From Oscillospiraceae bacterium (lineage in GTDB: Bacteria; Bacillota; Clostridia; Oscillospirales; Oscillospiraceae), in assembly GCA_017541995.1 (NCBI GenBank), contig JAFXYD010000035.1, positions 1-64,000 on the forward strand: a DNA stretch of 64,000 nucleotides. The letters are read 5' to 3'. Position numbers and translations under genes: made by a program. Every line of letters starts with the position of its first letter. Within the stretch, counting starts at the first letter, position 1. Below the pieces are notes generated by a model. The model did not search any database. It worked only from the letters and a program-made list of their open reading frames with translations, and had not been told where the DNA came from. Shown here piece by piece: positions 39,129-47,504 of the stretch.

Positions 39129-40523
39129 ATGGACAAGGCAACAAGAATTTGCATCATCGGCGGCGGCCCTGCCGGTCTTTCCGCGGGCATGTACCTGGAA
39201 AAGAAGGGCTACACCAATTATACCATTCTGGAGCGTCTGGACCGGGTGGGCGGCAAATGCTGGTCTCCCCACTACAACGGCCGCCGCTATGAGATGGGCG
39301 CCATTATGGGCGTGCCCTCCTACTACGCCGTCCACGACGTGGAGGAGTTCTGCGGCATCACCCACGACGGCCCCAAGCTGAACCGCAACTATAAGAACGC
39401 GGCGGGCAAGGTCATCGAGCCCTTCGAGCCCAAGAAGAACATCCTGAAGATTCCCCGCCTGCTGAAGATGAAGAAGCAGATCAAGAAGCTGGGCGAGATT
39501 CTGGAGACCAAGTACAAGGGCTACGACGTCAACGGCCACCGGGGCGTCAGCGAGGGCCGCTACGAGGGCTTCTCCCAGCAGAACGCCAAGCGCGAGCCTG
39601 TCAGCGGTGTGAACCCCAATCTGAAAGATCTGGCGCTGCCCTTCAATCAGTTCTGCAAGCTCAACGGCGTGGAGCTGACCCAGGACGTCTGGATCGGGCC
39701 CTATACCTCCTTCGGCTACGGATATTTTGATGAGATCCCCGCTGCCTACGTCCTGAAGTATCTGGACTTCCAGACCTGCATGAACTTCGTCAAGGTCAAC
39801 CTCTGGACCTGGAAGAACGGCACCCAGTATATCTGGGAGCAGCTCAACGCCCATCTGAAGAACCCCGCCCGCCTGAACTCCCACATCGAGAAGGTGGAGC
39901 GCAGAGACGGCAAGGTTTACGTCACAGTCAACGGCCAGGTGGAGGAGTACGACAAGATCATCGTGACCTCCCCCCTGTACGTGCCCAACAAGGAAAACCG
40001 CAGGGATGGTCTGGTGGGCATGGTGGACTACTTCGACGCCCGCCAGGACGAGAAGGAGCTCTTCTCCAAGATTGACTACGAGCGCTATGACGTGCTGGCC
40101 GTGGAGACCAAGCCCGAGGATCACCCCGAGATCTCCTACTACGTCTTTGAGAACATGGTGCCCGAGAAGCTGGGCCATCTGATGGTCTATTACCGCCGCT
40201 GGAAGGACACCAAGGACCAGGTCATTACCACCTACGCCCTGCGCAAGCACAAGGACAAGGCGGAGATCCCCTACGAGACCTGCCGCCAGATGGTGCTGGA
40301 CGATCTGAAGACCATGCGCAACCCCGCCTCCAACGTGGTCAACGAGTGGTCCGTCTACTACTTCCCCCACGTCTTCTCCAAGGACTACGCCGACGGCTGG
40401 TATGAGAAGGTGGAGGCTATGCAGGACAAGTACGACACCTTCTACGCCGGTGAGATCATGTCCTTCGGCGACATGGACGAGACCGCCGAGTACTCCCGCG
40501 AGCTGGTGGAGCGCTTCTTCTAA
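39129..40523 (+). CDS. Polyunsaturated fatty acid double-bond isomerase homolog (FAD)
   Basis: A 464-residue flavoprotein of the amine-oxidase fold. The FAD dinucleotide motif is IIGGGPAGLSAGMYLE. From memory it matches Cutibacterium (Propionibacterium) acnes PAI, which turns linoleate into trans-10,cis-12 conjugated linoleate. The shared blocks are YTILERLDRVGGKC, GRRYEMGAIMGVPSY, GYGYFDEIPAAYVLKYLDF, QMVLDDLKTM, and GWYEKVEAMQDKYDTFYAGE near the C-terminus. It is about 40 residues longer, with a basic insert around 105-165. The reaction is redox-neutral and uses free fatty acid. It leads the rightward operon behind AGAAGGAGG. Position specificity is unknown. Confidence 0.82.
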   Translation: MDKATRICIIGGGPAGLSAGMYLEKKGYTNYTILERLDRVGGKCWSPHYNGRRYEMGAIMGVPSYYAVHDVEEFCGITHDGPKLNRNYKNAAGKVIEPFEPKKNILKIPRLLKMKKQIKKLGEILETKYKGYDVNGHRGVSEGRYEGFSQQNAKREPVSGVNPNLKDLALPFNQFCKLNGVELTQDVWIGPYTSFGYGYFDEIPAAYVLKYLDFQTCMNFVKVNLWTWKNGTQYIWEQLNAHLKNPARLNSHIEKVERRDGKVYVTVNGQVEEYDKIIVTSPLYVPNKENRRDGLVGMVDYFDARQDEKELFSKIDYERYDVLAVETKPEDHPEISYYVFENMVPEKLGHLMVYYRRWKDTKDQVITTYALRKHKDKAEIPYETCRQMVLDDLKTMRNPASNVVNEWSVYYFPHVFSKDYADGWYEKVEAMQDKYDTFYAGEIMSFGDMDETAEYSRELVERFF

Positions 40524-40529
40524 ATTTTC

Positions 40530-40560
40530 CTTACAGGGGAGGCCCCGCCTCCCCTGTAAG
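40530..40560 (+). other. Intercistronic hairpin
   Basis: Perfect 14-base arms CTTACAGGGGAGGC (40530-40543) and its complement (40547-40560) with a 3-base loop. No T-run follows, so it is more likely an RNA stability or partial attenuation element after the isomerase gene. Confidence 0.65.
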
Positions 40561-40582
40561 TCTATAGGAAAGCTGGTAAAAA

Positions 40583-42127
40583 ATGAAGTATTATAAAGAC
40601 CATTACCAAGTTATCATCATCGGCGGCGCGCTGGCCGGGATGGCAGCGGCCCTCCAGCTCCAGGCCAAGGGCGTCAAGGACATTCTGATCCTGGAGAAGC
40701 ACAATCTCCCCGGGGGCCTGGCCACCGATTTTGTCCGCAACGGCTTTGAGATCGAGGCCACCCTGCATGAGATGATGTCCATCGGCACCAAGGAGCAGCC
40801 TCTGAAGGTGGGGCAGTTCTTCCGGGACATGGGGGTGGACATCGACTGGCTGCCGGTGCCCGAGTGCTACCGGGCCGTCCTGCCCAACTCCGGCCTGGAC
40901 GTCACCCTCCACGAGGGCTATGAGCGCATGGCCCGGGAGATCGACGCCGCCGTCCCCGGCACCTTCGAAAAGGTCCATGAGCTGATGCTCCTCTGCCGCC
41001 GGGTCTACGACAGCATGAACATTCTCTCCGTCACCCCCATGAGCAAGCTTCAGATGCTCCTCAAGCACCCGGATTTCGTCCGGACCGTTGGCTATTCCGC
41101 CACCGAGGTCATCGACACCTTCCACCTGCCCAAGCGGGCCGTGGAGCTTCTGACCCCCTACTGGATCTACGTGGGCAACCGCATGGACGACCTGCCCTTC
41201 ACCATCTACGCCTTCCTCATGGCGGACTACTTCACCGGCTCCTACGTCTGCCGGGGCTACAGCCATGAGATGTCCATGAAGATGCAGCAGAAGGTGCTGG
41301 AAAACGGAGCCCAGTTTGAGTTCCGCCAGGAGGTGGAGAAGATCCTGGTGAAGGACGGCAGGGTCTACGGCGTCCGCACCCGGCGGGGCGACGAGATCCA
41401 CTGCGACTATGTGATCTCCGGCCCCTATCCCAACAAGGTCTATACCCAGATGATCGAGCCCCTGTCTGAGGTGCCCGCAGGGGCGGTGAAGATGATAAAC
41501 GGCCGTCAGCTCTCTCTGACCCCCGTCTCCGTCATCGCCGTGCTGGAGGGAACGCCGCAGGAGAACGGCCTGATGAACTACTCCACCTTCTCCGGCCGCA
41601 CCATGGACACCAACAAGATCATGGAGAACTACTCCAATCTCACGGAGCCCTACAACTATATCACCACCATCTGCCTCAACTACGCCAATCCCAACTGCGT
41701 CCCCGAGGGCTACTGCCAGGTCTCCATCACGGCCCTGGTGCCCTCCAAGCCCTTTGAGAGCGTCACCGAGGAGGAGTACTACGATCTCAAGCGCCGTCTG
41801 GCCAATGAGATGATGGAGGAATACATCCAGATCTCCGGCGTGGACTTCCGAAAGAACATCGTGGAGATCGAGGTGGAGACCCCCATGACCGTCGCCCATT
41901 ACGTGGGGGCCTGGAAGGGCAACATCTACGGCTATTCCCACCGCCTGGCGGACCACGCCGTGGCCCGTCTGCAAATGAAGGAGGCCGACCACTTCATCCG
42001 GGGTCTGGAGTTCGCCGGCGCCCACGGCATGTCCGGCGACGGCATGGGCCCCCAGATCACCAACGGCAGAGCCGCCGCCAAGGGCGTGCTGGACGATTTA
42101 GCAAAGAAGGAGGCGGCTGCGAAATGA
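40583..42127 (+). CDS. Phytoene-desaturase/retinol-saturase-like FAD oxidoreductase
   Basis: A 514-residue flavoprotein. The N-terminal FAD fold reads VIIIGGALAGMAAALQL with a Glu-containing second strand (ILEKHNLPGGLATDF), the CrtI signature, and the C-terminal GMSGDGMGPQITNGRAAA is the closing FAD motif. Relatives include carotenoid desaturases and isomerases and retinol saturase, which reduces an isolated C=C bond. Next to the PUFA isomerase, it is a candidate for reducing the conjugated diene. Its stop overlaps the next reductase gene (ATGA). No close family function can be assigned with confidence. Confidence 0.75.
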   Translation: MKYYKDHYQVIIIGGALAGMAAALQLQAKGVKDILILEKHNLPGGLATDFVRNGFEIEATLHEMMSIGTKEQPLKVGQFFRDMGVDIDWLPVPECYRAVLPNSGLDVTLHEGYERMAREIDAAVPGTFEKVHELMLLCRRVYDSMNILSVTPMSKLQMLLKHPDFVRTVGYSATEVIDTFHLPKRAVELLTPYWIYVGNRMDDLPFTIYAFLMADYFTGSYVCRGYSHEMSMKMQQKVLENGAQFEFRQEVEKILVKDGRVYGVRTRRGDEIHCDYVISGPYPNKVYTQMIEPLSEVPAGAVKMINGRQLSLTPVSVIAVLEGTPQENGLMNYSTFSGRTMDTNKIMENYSNLTEPYNYITTICLNYANPNCVPEGYCQVSITALVPSKPFESVTEEEYYDLKRRLANEMMEEYIQISGVDFRKNIVEIEVETPMTVAHYVGAWKGNIYGYSHRLADHAVARLQMKEADHFIRGLEFAGAHGMSGDGMGPQITNGRAAAKGVLDDLAKKEAAAK

Positions 42128-43314
42128 GCATCAAGGTCAAAGGCTTTCTGAAGGACGTGGGCGGCGCGTCCCGGGTCACGGAGCTGCGGAAAAAGAGCAT
42201 CGAGACGGCCTCCGCCGTACCCGATCCCGTTGACAATATCCGGGCCGTGGCGGACGCCCTGCATCCCGACCACATGGAGTTCCGGGTCACCGCCGTCCGG
42301 GAGGCCTCTCCCACGTCCCGGGTTTACCGCATGGTCTCCACCGACGGGCACATTCCCGTCTTCCAGGCCGGGCAGTATGTGAACTTCCGGCTGAAAATCG
42401 GGCAGAGCGAGCTGACCCGCCCCTATACCATCTCCTCCGCTCCCTTCGACGCCAGGGGAGAGCAGGGGTACGTGGAGGTCACCATCCGCCGCAACCGTCC
42501 CTATCTGGTGCCGGACTGGTTCTTCGAGAACGTCGGAGTGGGCACCGTGCTTCAGGGCAATATGCCCTTCGGCACCTTCTATTATGAGCCCCTGCGGGAC
42601 AGCAAAAACCTGCTGGCCCTGGCAGGCGGCTCCGGCATCACCCCCTTCTATTCCATGGCCCGGGAAATTGCCTACGGCAAAATGAAGGGCGTCCGGCTCA
42701 CCATCCTCTACGGCTCCGTCCATCACAGCGACATTGTCCTTGGGGAGGAGCTGGCCCGGGTGGAGCGGGACTGCCCCGAGGTCAAGGTGGTCCACGTCCT
42801 CTCCGGGGACGAGGGATGGACGGGGGAGAAGGGCTTCATCACCAAGGAGCTCATCGCAAAGTACATGGGCGAGGACCCCACCGTCCTGTTCTGCGGCCCC
42901 ATCGCCATGTACAAGCTGGTGGAGCAGGCCGTCACGGAGCTGGGTCTGACTTGCCGCCGCTTCCGCCACGACGTGATGAATCAGCCCTCCGATCCCGCCC
43001 AGCTGGCGGGTTATCCCGCGGGCAACAAGAACAAGGTCTGGAAGCTGAAGGTCCTGCGGGGCATCCACGAGGATCTCATCGAGGCCCGGGGGGACGAGCC
43101 TGTGGCCGTGGCCCTGGAGCGGGCCGCCATCCCCGTGGATACCCACTGCCGCTGCGGTGAGTGCGGCTACTGCCGGACCCAGCTGCTCTCCGGCGAAATC
43201 TTCGTGTCGCCCAACGGCGACGGCCGCCGTCTGATGGACAAGGAAATGGGCTGGTTCCACGCCTGCTCCGCCTACCCCGTCAGCGATCTGACAATCCGCA
43301 TTCCCATCCTGTGA
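42124..43314 (+). CDS. FAD/NAD(P) reductase with C-terminal [2Fe-2S] ferredoxin domain
   Basis: A 396-residue electron-transfer protein. Residues about 55-150 form an FAD barrel with RPYTISSAP, and about 155-280 an NAD(P) domain with LAGGSGITPFYS and FCGPIAMY. The last 90 residues are a plant-type [2Fe-2S] domain with CRCGECGYC and a distal Cys in ACSAYP. It resembles oxygenase reductases, but in an anaerobe it likely feeds NAD(P)H electrons to a neighbouring flavoprotein. It is coupled to the CrtI-like gene by a 4-base overlap. Confidence 0.85.
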   Translation: MSIKVKGFLKDVGGASRVTELRKKSIETASAVPDPVDNIRAVADALHPDHMEFRVTAVREASPTSRVYRMVSTDGHIPVFQAGQYVNFRLKIGQSELTRPYTISSAPFDARGEQGYVEVTIRRNRPYLVPDWFFENVGVGTVLQGNMPFGTFYYEPLRDSKNLLALAGGSGITPFYSMAREIAYGKMKGVRLTILYGSVHHSDIVLGEELARVERDCPEVKVVHVLSGDEGWTGEKGFITKELIAKYMGEDPTVLFCGPIAMYKLVEQAVTELGLTCRRFRHDVMNQPSDPAQLAGYPAGNKNKVWKLKVLRGIHEDLIEARGDEPVAVALERAAIPVDTHCRCGECGYCRTQLLSGEIFVSPNGDGRRLMDKEMGWFHACSAYPVSDLTIRIPIL

Positions 43315-43324
43315 GGTGTTCGCT

Positions 43325-46138
43325 ATGGTAAAAGAAGTCAACCCCATGATCCACGTCAACGAACGGGACTACCCTGTAGACGGGCACCGCTGCGCCGACC
43401 CGGAAAAGGCCAGGCTGGTGAAAAAGCTGGCGGTCATGATCACCGACTCCATCCCCCGCAAGCTCCCCGGCGGCATGAAGGAAAACCACATGGATTTCTG
43501 GATGCTGGACCGGCTGCTGACCAAGGAGGAAGTGATCTTCCTGCTGAGCTTCAAAAAGCGCCGGGTGGGCTATACCACCAGGGAGCTGGCCCAGCGGAAC
43601 GGCATGAAGGAGGCCGACTGCCAGAAGATGATCGACCATCTCACCTGGATCGGCATTCTGGAGCAGAACCGGGACAATCCGGACCAGCACATCCAGTACT
43701 GGATCCCCAAGTGGGTGGTGGGCTCCGGCGAGTATATGGTGGAGCACAAGACCCTCTGCGACACCAATCCCGAGGTGGCCACCATGTTCAACCTGGCCCC
43801 CCAGGAGCCCCTGGAGCTGGCGGCCAAGCTGGTGCCTCCCGGGGGCGCCGGCATCGGCATGCACGTCATCCCGGTGGAGAAGGCCATCGACCCCAAGATC
43901 GAGAGCGTCAGCGTGGAGCACCTGTCCCACTGGCTCAATAAGTACGACAAGTTCTGCAAGATGGTCTGCGCCTGCCGCAAGGCCCAGCGGGTCCGGGGCG
44001 AGGGCGTAGGCGACATCGAGGGCAAGATGTGCATCGGCCTGGGGGACATCGCGGAGTTCCTGGTGGAGACCGGGAAGGACGCGGAGTACATCACCCGGGA
44101 GGAGGCCCTGGAGATCATCCAGCGGGCCGAGCGCAAGGGCTACGTCCACCAGATCACCAATCTGGACGGCGAGAACCGCATCGTGGGCATCTGCAACTGC
44201 TCCCCCGGCTCCTGCTACGGCCTGCGCACCTCCCAGCTCTTCAACACCCCCAATATGTCCCGCTCCGCCTATCGGGCCCACGTGGACACGGAAAAATGCG
44301 TGGCCTGCGGCAAGTGCGTGGAGGTCTGTCCCGCCGGCGCCGCCAAGCTGGGCCAGAAGCTCTGCAAGAAGGACGGCTCCAAGGTCATGTACCCGGTCCA
44401 CGAGCTGCCGGACGATCACGTCTGGGGCGAGGACAAGTGGGATCGGAATTACCGGGACAGCAACAAGATCAACTGCTACGACTCCGGCACCTCTCCCTGC
44501 AAGGCTGCCTGTCCCGCCCATATCGCGGTGCAGGGCTATGTGAAAATGGCAGGGGAGGGGCGCTACGAGGATGCTGTCAGGCTCATCCGCATGGACAACC
44601 CCTTCCCGGCGGTCTGCGGCGCGGTCTGCAACCGCCGCTGCGAGGACGCCTGCACCCGGGGCACCATCGACAAGCCCGTAGCCATCGACGAGATCAAGAA
44701 GTTCCTGGCCCAGTGGGAGCTGGAGAACCCCGGCCATTTCAAGGTCATGAGCGAGAACGGCGAGGGAAATCAGTGGGACGACTATAAAATCGCCGTCATC
44801 GGCGCGGGCCCCGCGGGTCTTTCCGCAGCCTGGTATCTGCGAACCGAGGGCTATCCCGTCACCGTGTTTGAGAAGGAAGCCCGCCCCGGCGGGATGCTGA
44901 TGAACGGCATTCCCAACTTCCGCCTGGAGAAGGAGGTCCTGCGCAAGGAGATCCAGCTGATCCAGGATATGGGCGCGGAGATCCGCTGCGGCGTGGAGGT
45001 CGGCCGGGACGTGACCCTGGAGGAGCTCCGCCAGCAGGGCTATAAGGGCTTCTTCGTCGCCATCGGTCTCCAGGGCGGCCGCCTGGCCGGAGTGCCGGGG
45101 GAGGATGCCGCGGGCGTGCAGTCCGGCGTGGATTTCCTGCGGAACGTGAACCTGGGCAAAACGGACAGCCTTCAGGGCGACGTGGTGGTGGTGGGCGGCG
45201 GCAACGTCGCCGCCGACGTGGCCCGTACCGCCCTGCGCTGCACCCGGGGCAAGGTCACCATGCTCTGCCTGGAGCAGCGGGAGGAGATGCCCGCCGCAAA
45301 GGATGAGGTGGCGGAGATCCTGGCCGAAAACATTGAGATCCGCAACGGCTGGGGCCCCAAGGAGGTCCTCACCGAGAACGGCAAGGTCACCGGCGTGGTC
45401 TTCAAGCGCTGCACCCGGGTCTACGACGAGCAGCGCCGCTTCGCCCCCGTCTATGACGAGAACGACACCGTCACCGTGCCCTGTGAAAACGTCCTCATGG
45501 CCATCGGTCAGAGCGCCCAGTGGGGCGAGCTGCTGAAGGGCAGCAAGGTCGTGCTCCGCCGCAACGGCACCGCCGAGGCGGATCCCGTCACCCTGCAGAC
45601 CGCAGAGCCGGATATCTTCGTGGGCGGCGATATCTTCCACGGCGCCCGCTTTGCCATCGACGCCATTGCCGACGGCAGGGAGGGCATGGTCAGCCTCAAC
45701 CGCTTCGTCCATCCCGGCCAGTCCCTTACCATCGGACGGGACCTGCGGAACTTCCCGGAGCTGAATAAGGACGACATCCGGGTGGAGAGCTATGACAACG
45801 CCCCCCGGCAGGCCCCCGGTCTGAAGCCCGGCGACCCCAGAGCCAGCTTCTCCGATCTGCGCCTGCCTCTGACGGAGGAACAGGTGAAGAAGGAGGCGGC
45901 CCGCTGCCTCAAGTGCGGGGCCACCACCGTGGACTTCAACAAGTGCATCGGCTGCGGCCTCTGCACCACCCGTTGCGAGTTCGACGCCATCCACCTGAGC
46001 CGCGACCTCCCGGCCTGCAGCGAAATGCACACCGCCGAGGAGATGATGAAGCTGGTGGGTCCCTACGCCCTCAAGCGCGTGGGCAAGATCATCAAGCGCA
46101 AGCTCACCGGCAAATCCGACTATCCCTCGGAGCAGTAA
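43325..46138 (+). CDS. Multi-FeS GltD-type flavoprotein oxidoreductase (paralog B)
   Basis: A 937-residue protein; ATG 43325 has GAGG eight bases upstream, and the earlier in-frame GTG is unlikely. The domain order equals that of the 927-residue paralog: Cys-rich N-terminal domain (ACRKAQR, CNCSPGSC), ferredoxin motif at Cys325, GltD-type FeS segment (CKAACPAHIAVQGY), FAD fold at 491, NAD(P) fold at 620, and a C-terminal ferredoxin pair from Cys861. Long blocks are identical between the two, for example NTPNMSRSAYRAHV. It ends the rightward operon. It may form a complex with, or replace, its paralog in passing electrons to the fatty-acid enzymes; that is inference. Confidence 0.8.
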   Translation: MVKEVNPMIHVNERDYPVDGHRCADPEKARLVKKLAVMITDSIPRKLPGGMKENHMDFWMLDRLLTKEEVIFLLSFKKRRVGYTTRELAQRNGMKEADCQKMIDHLTWIGILEQNRDNPDQHIQYWIPKWVVGSGEYMVEHKTLCDTNPEVATMFNLAPQEPLELAAKLVPPGGAGIGMHVIPVEKAIDPKIESVSVEHLSHWLNKYDKFCKMVCACRKAQRVRGEGVGDIEGKMCIGLGDIAEFLVETGKDAEYITREEALEIIQRAERKGYVHQITNLDGENRIVGICNCSPGSCYGLRTSQLFNTPNMSRSAYRAHVDTEKCVACGKCVEVCPAGAAKLGQKLCKKDGSKVMYPVHELPDDHVWGEDKWDRNYRDSNKINCYDSGTSPCKAACPAHIAVQGYVKMAGEGRYEDAVRLIRMDNPFPAVCGAVCNRRCEDACTRGTIDKPVAIDEIKKFLAQWELENPGHFKVMSENGEGNQWDDYKIAVIGAGPAGLSAAWYLRTEGYPVTVFEKEARPGGMLMNGIPNFRLEKEVLRKEIQLIQDMGAEIRCGVEVGRDVTLEELRQQGYKGFFVAIGLQGGRLAGVPGEDAAGVQSGVDFLRNVNLGKTDSLQGDVVVVGGGNVAADVARTALRCTRGKVTMLCLEQREEMPAAKDEVAEILAENIEIRNGWGPKEVLTENGKVTGVVFKRCTRVYDEQRRFAPVYDENDTVTVPCENVLMAIGQSAQWGELLKGSKVVLRRNGTAEADPVTLQTAEPDIFVGGDIFHGARFAIDAIADGREGMVSLNRFVHPGQSLTIGRDLRNFPELNKDDIRVESYDNAPRQAPGLKPGDPRASFSDLRLPLTEEQVKKEAARCLKCGATTVDFNKCIGCGLCTTRCEFDAIHLSRDLPACSEMHTAEEMMKLVGPYALKRVGKIIKRKLTGKSDYPSEQ

Positions 46139-46413
46139 AAACAACCCTATAAACAAAAACTGCAAAAATAAATACAGCTAACACAAAATACTGCAAAAAC
46201 AAACAACAAAAACAGATATCAAAAAACAGATATCAAAAAACTAATACTGAAAACCAAATACCGAAAAACATATGCGCGCAGAAACAGGAATCGGTTCCCG
46301 CCGATTCCTGTTTCTGCGCAGCGAGAAAAATGACTCTGCGCTACGCGGAAAAACGTCTGCGCTTTGCAGATAAAAATGATAAAAATGTTTCTGCGCTCCG
46401 CAGATAAAAAAGC
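46139..46413 (+). repeat. A-rich spacer, large hairpin and TCTGCGC repeats
   Basis: No gene is seen. Bases 46139-46270 are extremely A-rich, almost without G or T, and include two CAGATATCAAAAAA copies. A perfect 19-base hairpin follows at 46276-46319. Three 15-base near-palindromes of the form TCTGCGCTnnGCAGA lie at 46335, 46356 and 46390, each followed by an A-rich run. The hairpin is the likely 3' end of the rightward operon. Confidence 0.65.
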
Positions 46414-46442
46414 TTGACATTTTTGATAAAAGCCCTTATAAT
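46414..46442 (+). promoter_or_regulatory. Consensus promoter of tRNA-Pro
   Basis: TTGACA (46414-46419), exactly 17 bases, TATAAT (46437-46442): a perfect sigma-A promoter, 13 bases before the tRNA. Confidence 0.9.
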
Positions 46443-46455
46443 AATCAAGCAAATT

Positions 46456-46532
46456 CGGGGTGTGGCGAAGTTTGGTATCGCGCTTGGTTCGGGTCCAAGA
46501 GGCCGTGGGTTCGAATCCCGCCACTCCGACCA
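46456..46532 (+). tRNA. tRNA-Pro (CGG anticodon)
   Basis: A 77-base tRNA with encoded CCA. The acceptor arms CGGGGTG and CACTCCG pair with one G-U. The anticodon stem CTTGG/CCAAG encloses a TTCGGGT loop with CGG at positions 34-36. The T-arm contains GGTTCGAATCC. Its 3' end is duplicated at 52085-52095, which marks an integration site. Confidence 0.93.
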
Positions 46533-46575
46533 AAATCCTCAGATTCTTGTGCAGGAAACACAAAAATCTGAGGAT
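46522..46575 (+). repeat. Left 54-bp direct repeat (attL-like): tRNA-Pro 3' end plus terminator
   Basis: It matches 52085-52138 at 51 of 54 positions. It spans the last 11 bases of tRNA-Pro and its terminator stem, a classic target of tyrosine integrases. Confidence 0.8.
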
Positions 46576-46579
46576 TTTT
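46532..46579 (+). terminator. Rho-independent terminator of tRNA-Pro
   Basis: Fourteen-base arms AAAATCCTCAGATT (46532-46545) and complement (46565-46578), with a T-run at the end. Confidence 0.88.
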
Positions 46580-46690
46580 CCTTTCCCACAGCTCTGTTAT
46601 TTGTGCGATATGCCAACAGCTATTTTCACGTAAATACTTGACCACAGCCCTGACTATTTCCAGACACGGAACACATGGAAACAATGCGAC

Positions 46691-46737
46691 AAAAGACTGA
46701 CAATCAGGAAGGCTCCTTTCCGATTGTTGGTCTTTTT
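46691..46737. terminator. Hairpin terminator at the left of the element
   Basis: A 22-base imperfect stem (46691-46712 with 46715-46736) with A4 and T5 edges, usable in both directions. Bases 46580-46690 hold no recognisable gene; they may be remnant sequence. Confidence 0.65.
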
Positions 46738-46870
46738 ACAAGGTTATAATATCTACTATGTCCGGTACACTTATCTTTTTTTACTGCATTCTTTCATATA
46801 TCAACATCCGAGAAAGGAAAAAGCGTACAAGCATGATATAAAATAAAACAGGATTCCGGAGTCTATTTCT

Positions 46871-46899
46871 TGTAAGGTTTTTATTTCGTTGCCGTCTAA
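46871..46899 (+). promoter_or_regulatory. Likely ECF-type autoregulatory promoter
   Basis: TGTAAGG (46871-46877) and CGTCTAA (46893-46899), separated by 15 bases, resemble -35/-10 elements of ECF sigma factors that drive their own genes. A sigma-A-like TATAAT is at 46745-46750, further upstream. Confidence 0.45.
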
Positions 46900-46940
46900 T
46901 AGAGTGAAAGGCCTTTTATTGGAAGGAAGGAGGTCCGTTT

Positions 46941-47504
46941 ATGGAGGACGCCCAAATTGTCGAGCTGTACTGGAAAAAGGATGGAGAAGCTGTTCGTCAG
47001 TCCGAAGAACAATATGGCGGATACTGTCTCACGATTGCAGACAATATCCTGCACAGCCACGAAGATTCGGAGGAATGCGTCAACGACACCTGGCTTCATG
47101 CTTGGAATGCCATCCCGCCCCAGAGGCCAAAGCGGCTGAAATACTTTCTTGGCCGTATCACGCGGAATCTTGCCTTGGACAGATGGCACAGCCTGACAGC
47201 GGAAAAGCGGGGTGGCGGCGGGATCGAGCCGGTATTGGATGAATTGGCGGAGTGCGCGGACCCGGGTGGAAGCGTGGAGAATGAACTGGTTGCCAAGGAA
47301 CTGGGCGAGGCGATTCAGCGTTTTGTCCGTGCCTTACCGGAGCGGGAAGGAAATCTCTTTCTTCGCCGCTACTTCTACACGGAGTCTGTCCGCGATATTG
47401 CGGCCCGATACAGGCTGACAGAAAACCACGTCATGGTCCTCCTGAGCCGGACACGGAAAAAACTGAAAGCCTATCTAATCAAGGAGGGATTCCTGAATGA
47501 ATAA
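46941..47504 (+). CDS. ECF-type RNA polymerase sigma factor
   Basis: A 187-residue sigma-70 family protein. Region 2 is at about residues 10-80 (SEECVNDTWLHAWNAIPP, then FLGRITRNLALD, the -10 recognition helix). Region 4 is at about 125-180 (LFLRRYFYTESVRDIAARY, then LSRTRKKLKAYL). The N-terminus up to residue 40 includes YCLTIADNILHSHED, typical of Clostridial ECF factors. It follows AAGGAGG. It overlaps the next gene by 8 bases, which encodes a membrane protein that probably senses the signal or restrains the sigma factor. Confidence 0.87.
   Translation: MEDAQIVELYWKKDGEAVRQSEEQYGGYCLTIADNILHSHEDSEECVNDTWLHAWNAIPPQRPKRLKYFLGRITRNLALDRWHSLTAEKRGGGGIEPVLDELAECADPGGSVENELVAKELGEAIQRFVRALPEREGNLFLRRYFYTESVRDIAARYRLTENHVMVLLSRTRKKLKAYLIKEGFLNE

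Noticed and set aside
40583..42127. Carotenoid biosynthesis cluster
   Set aside because: Only the CrtI-like fold suggests it. No phytoene synthase, prenyl synthase or other crt gene is present.
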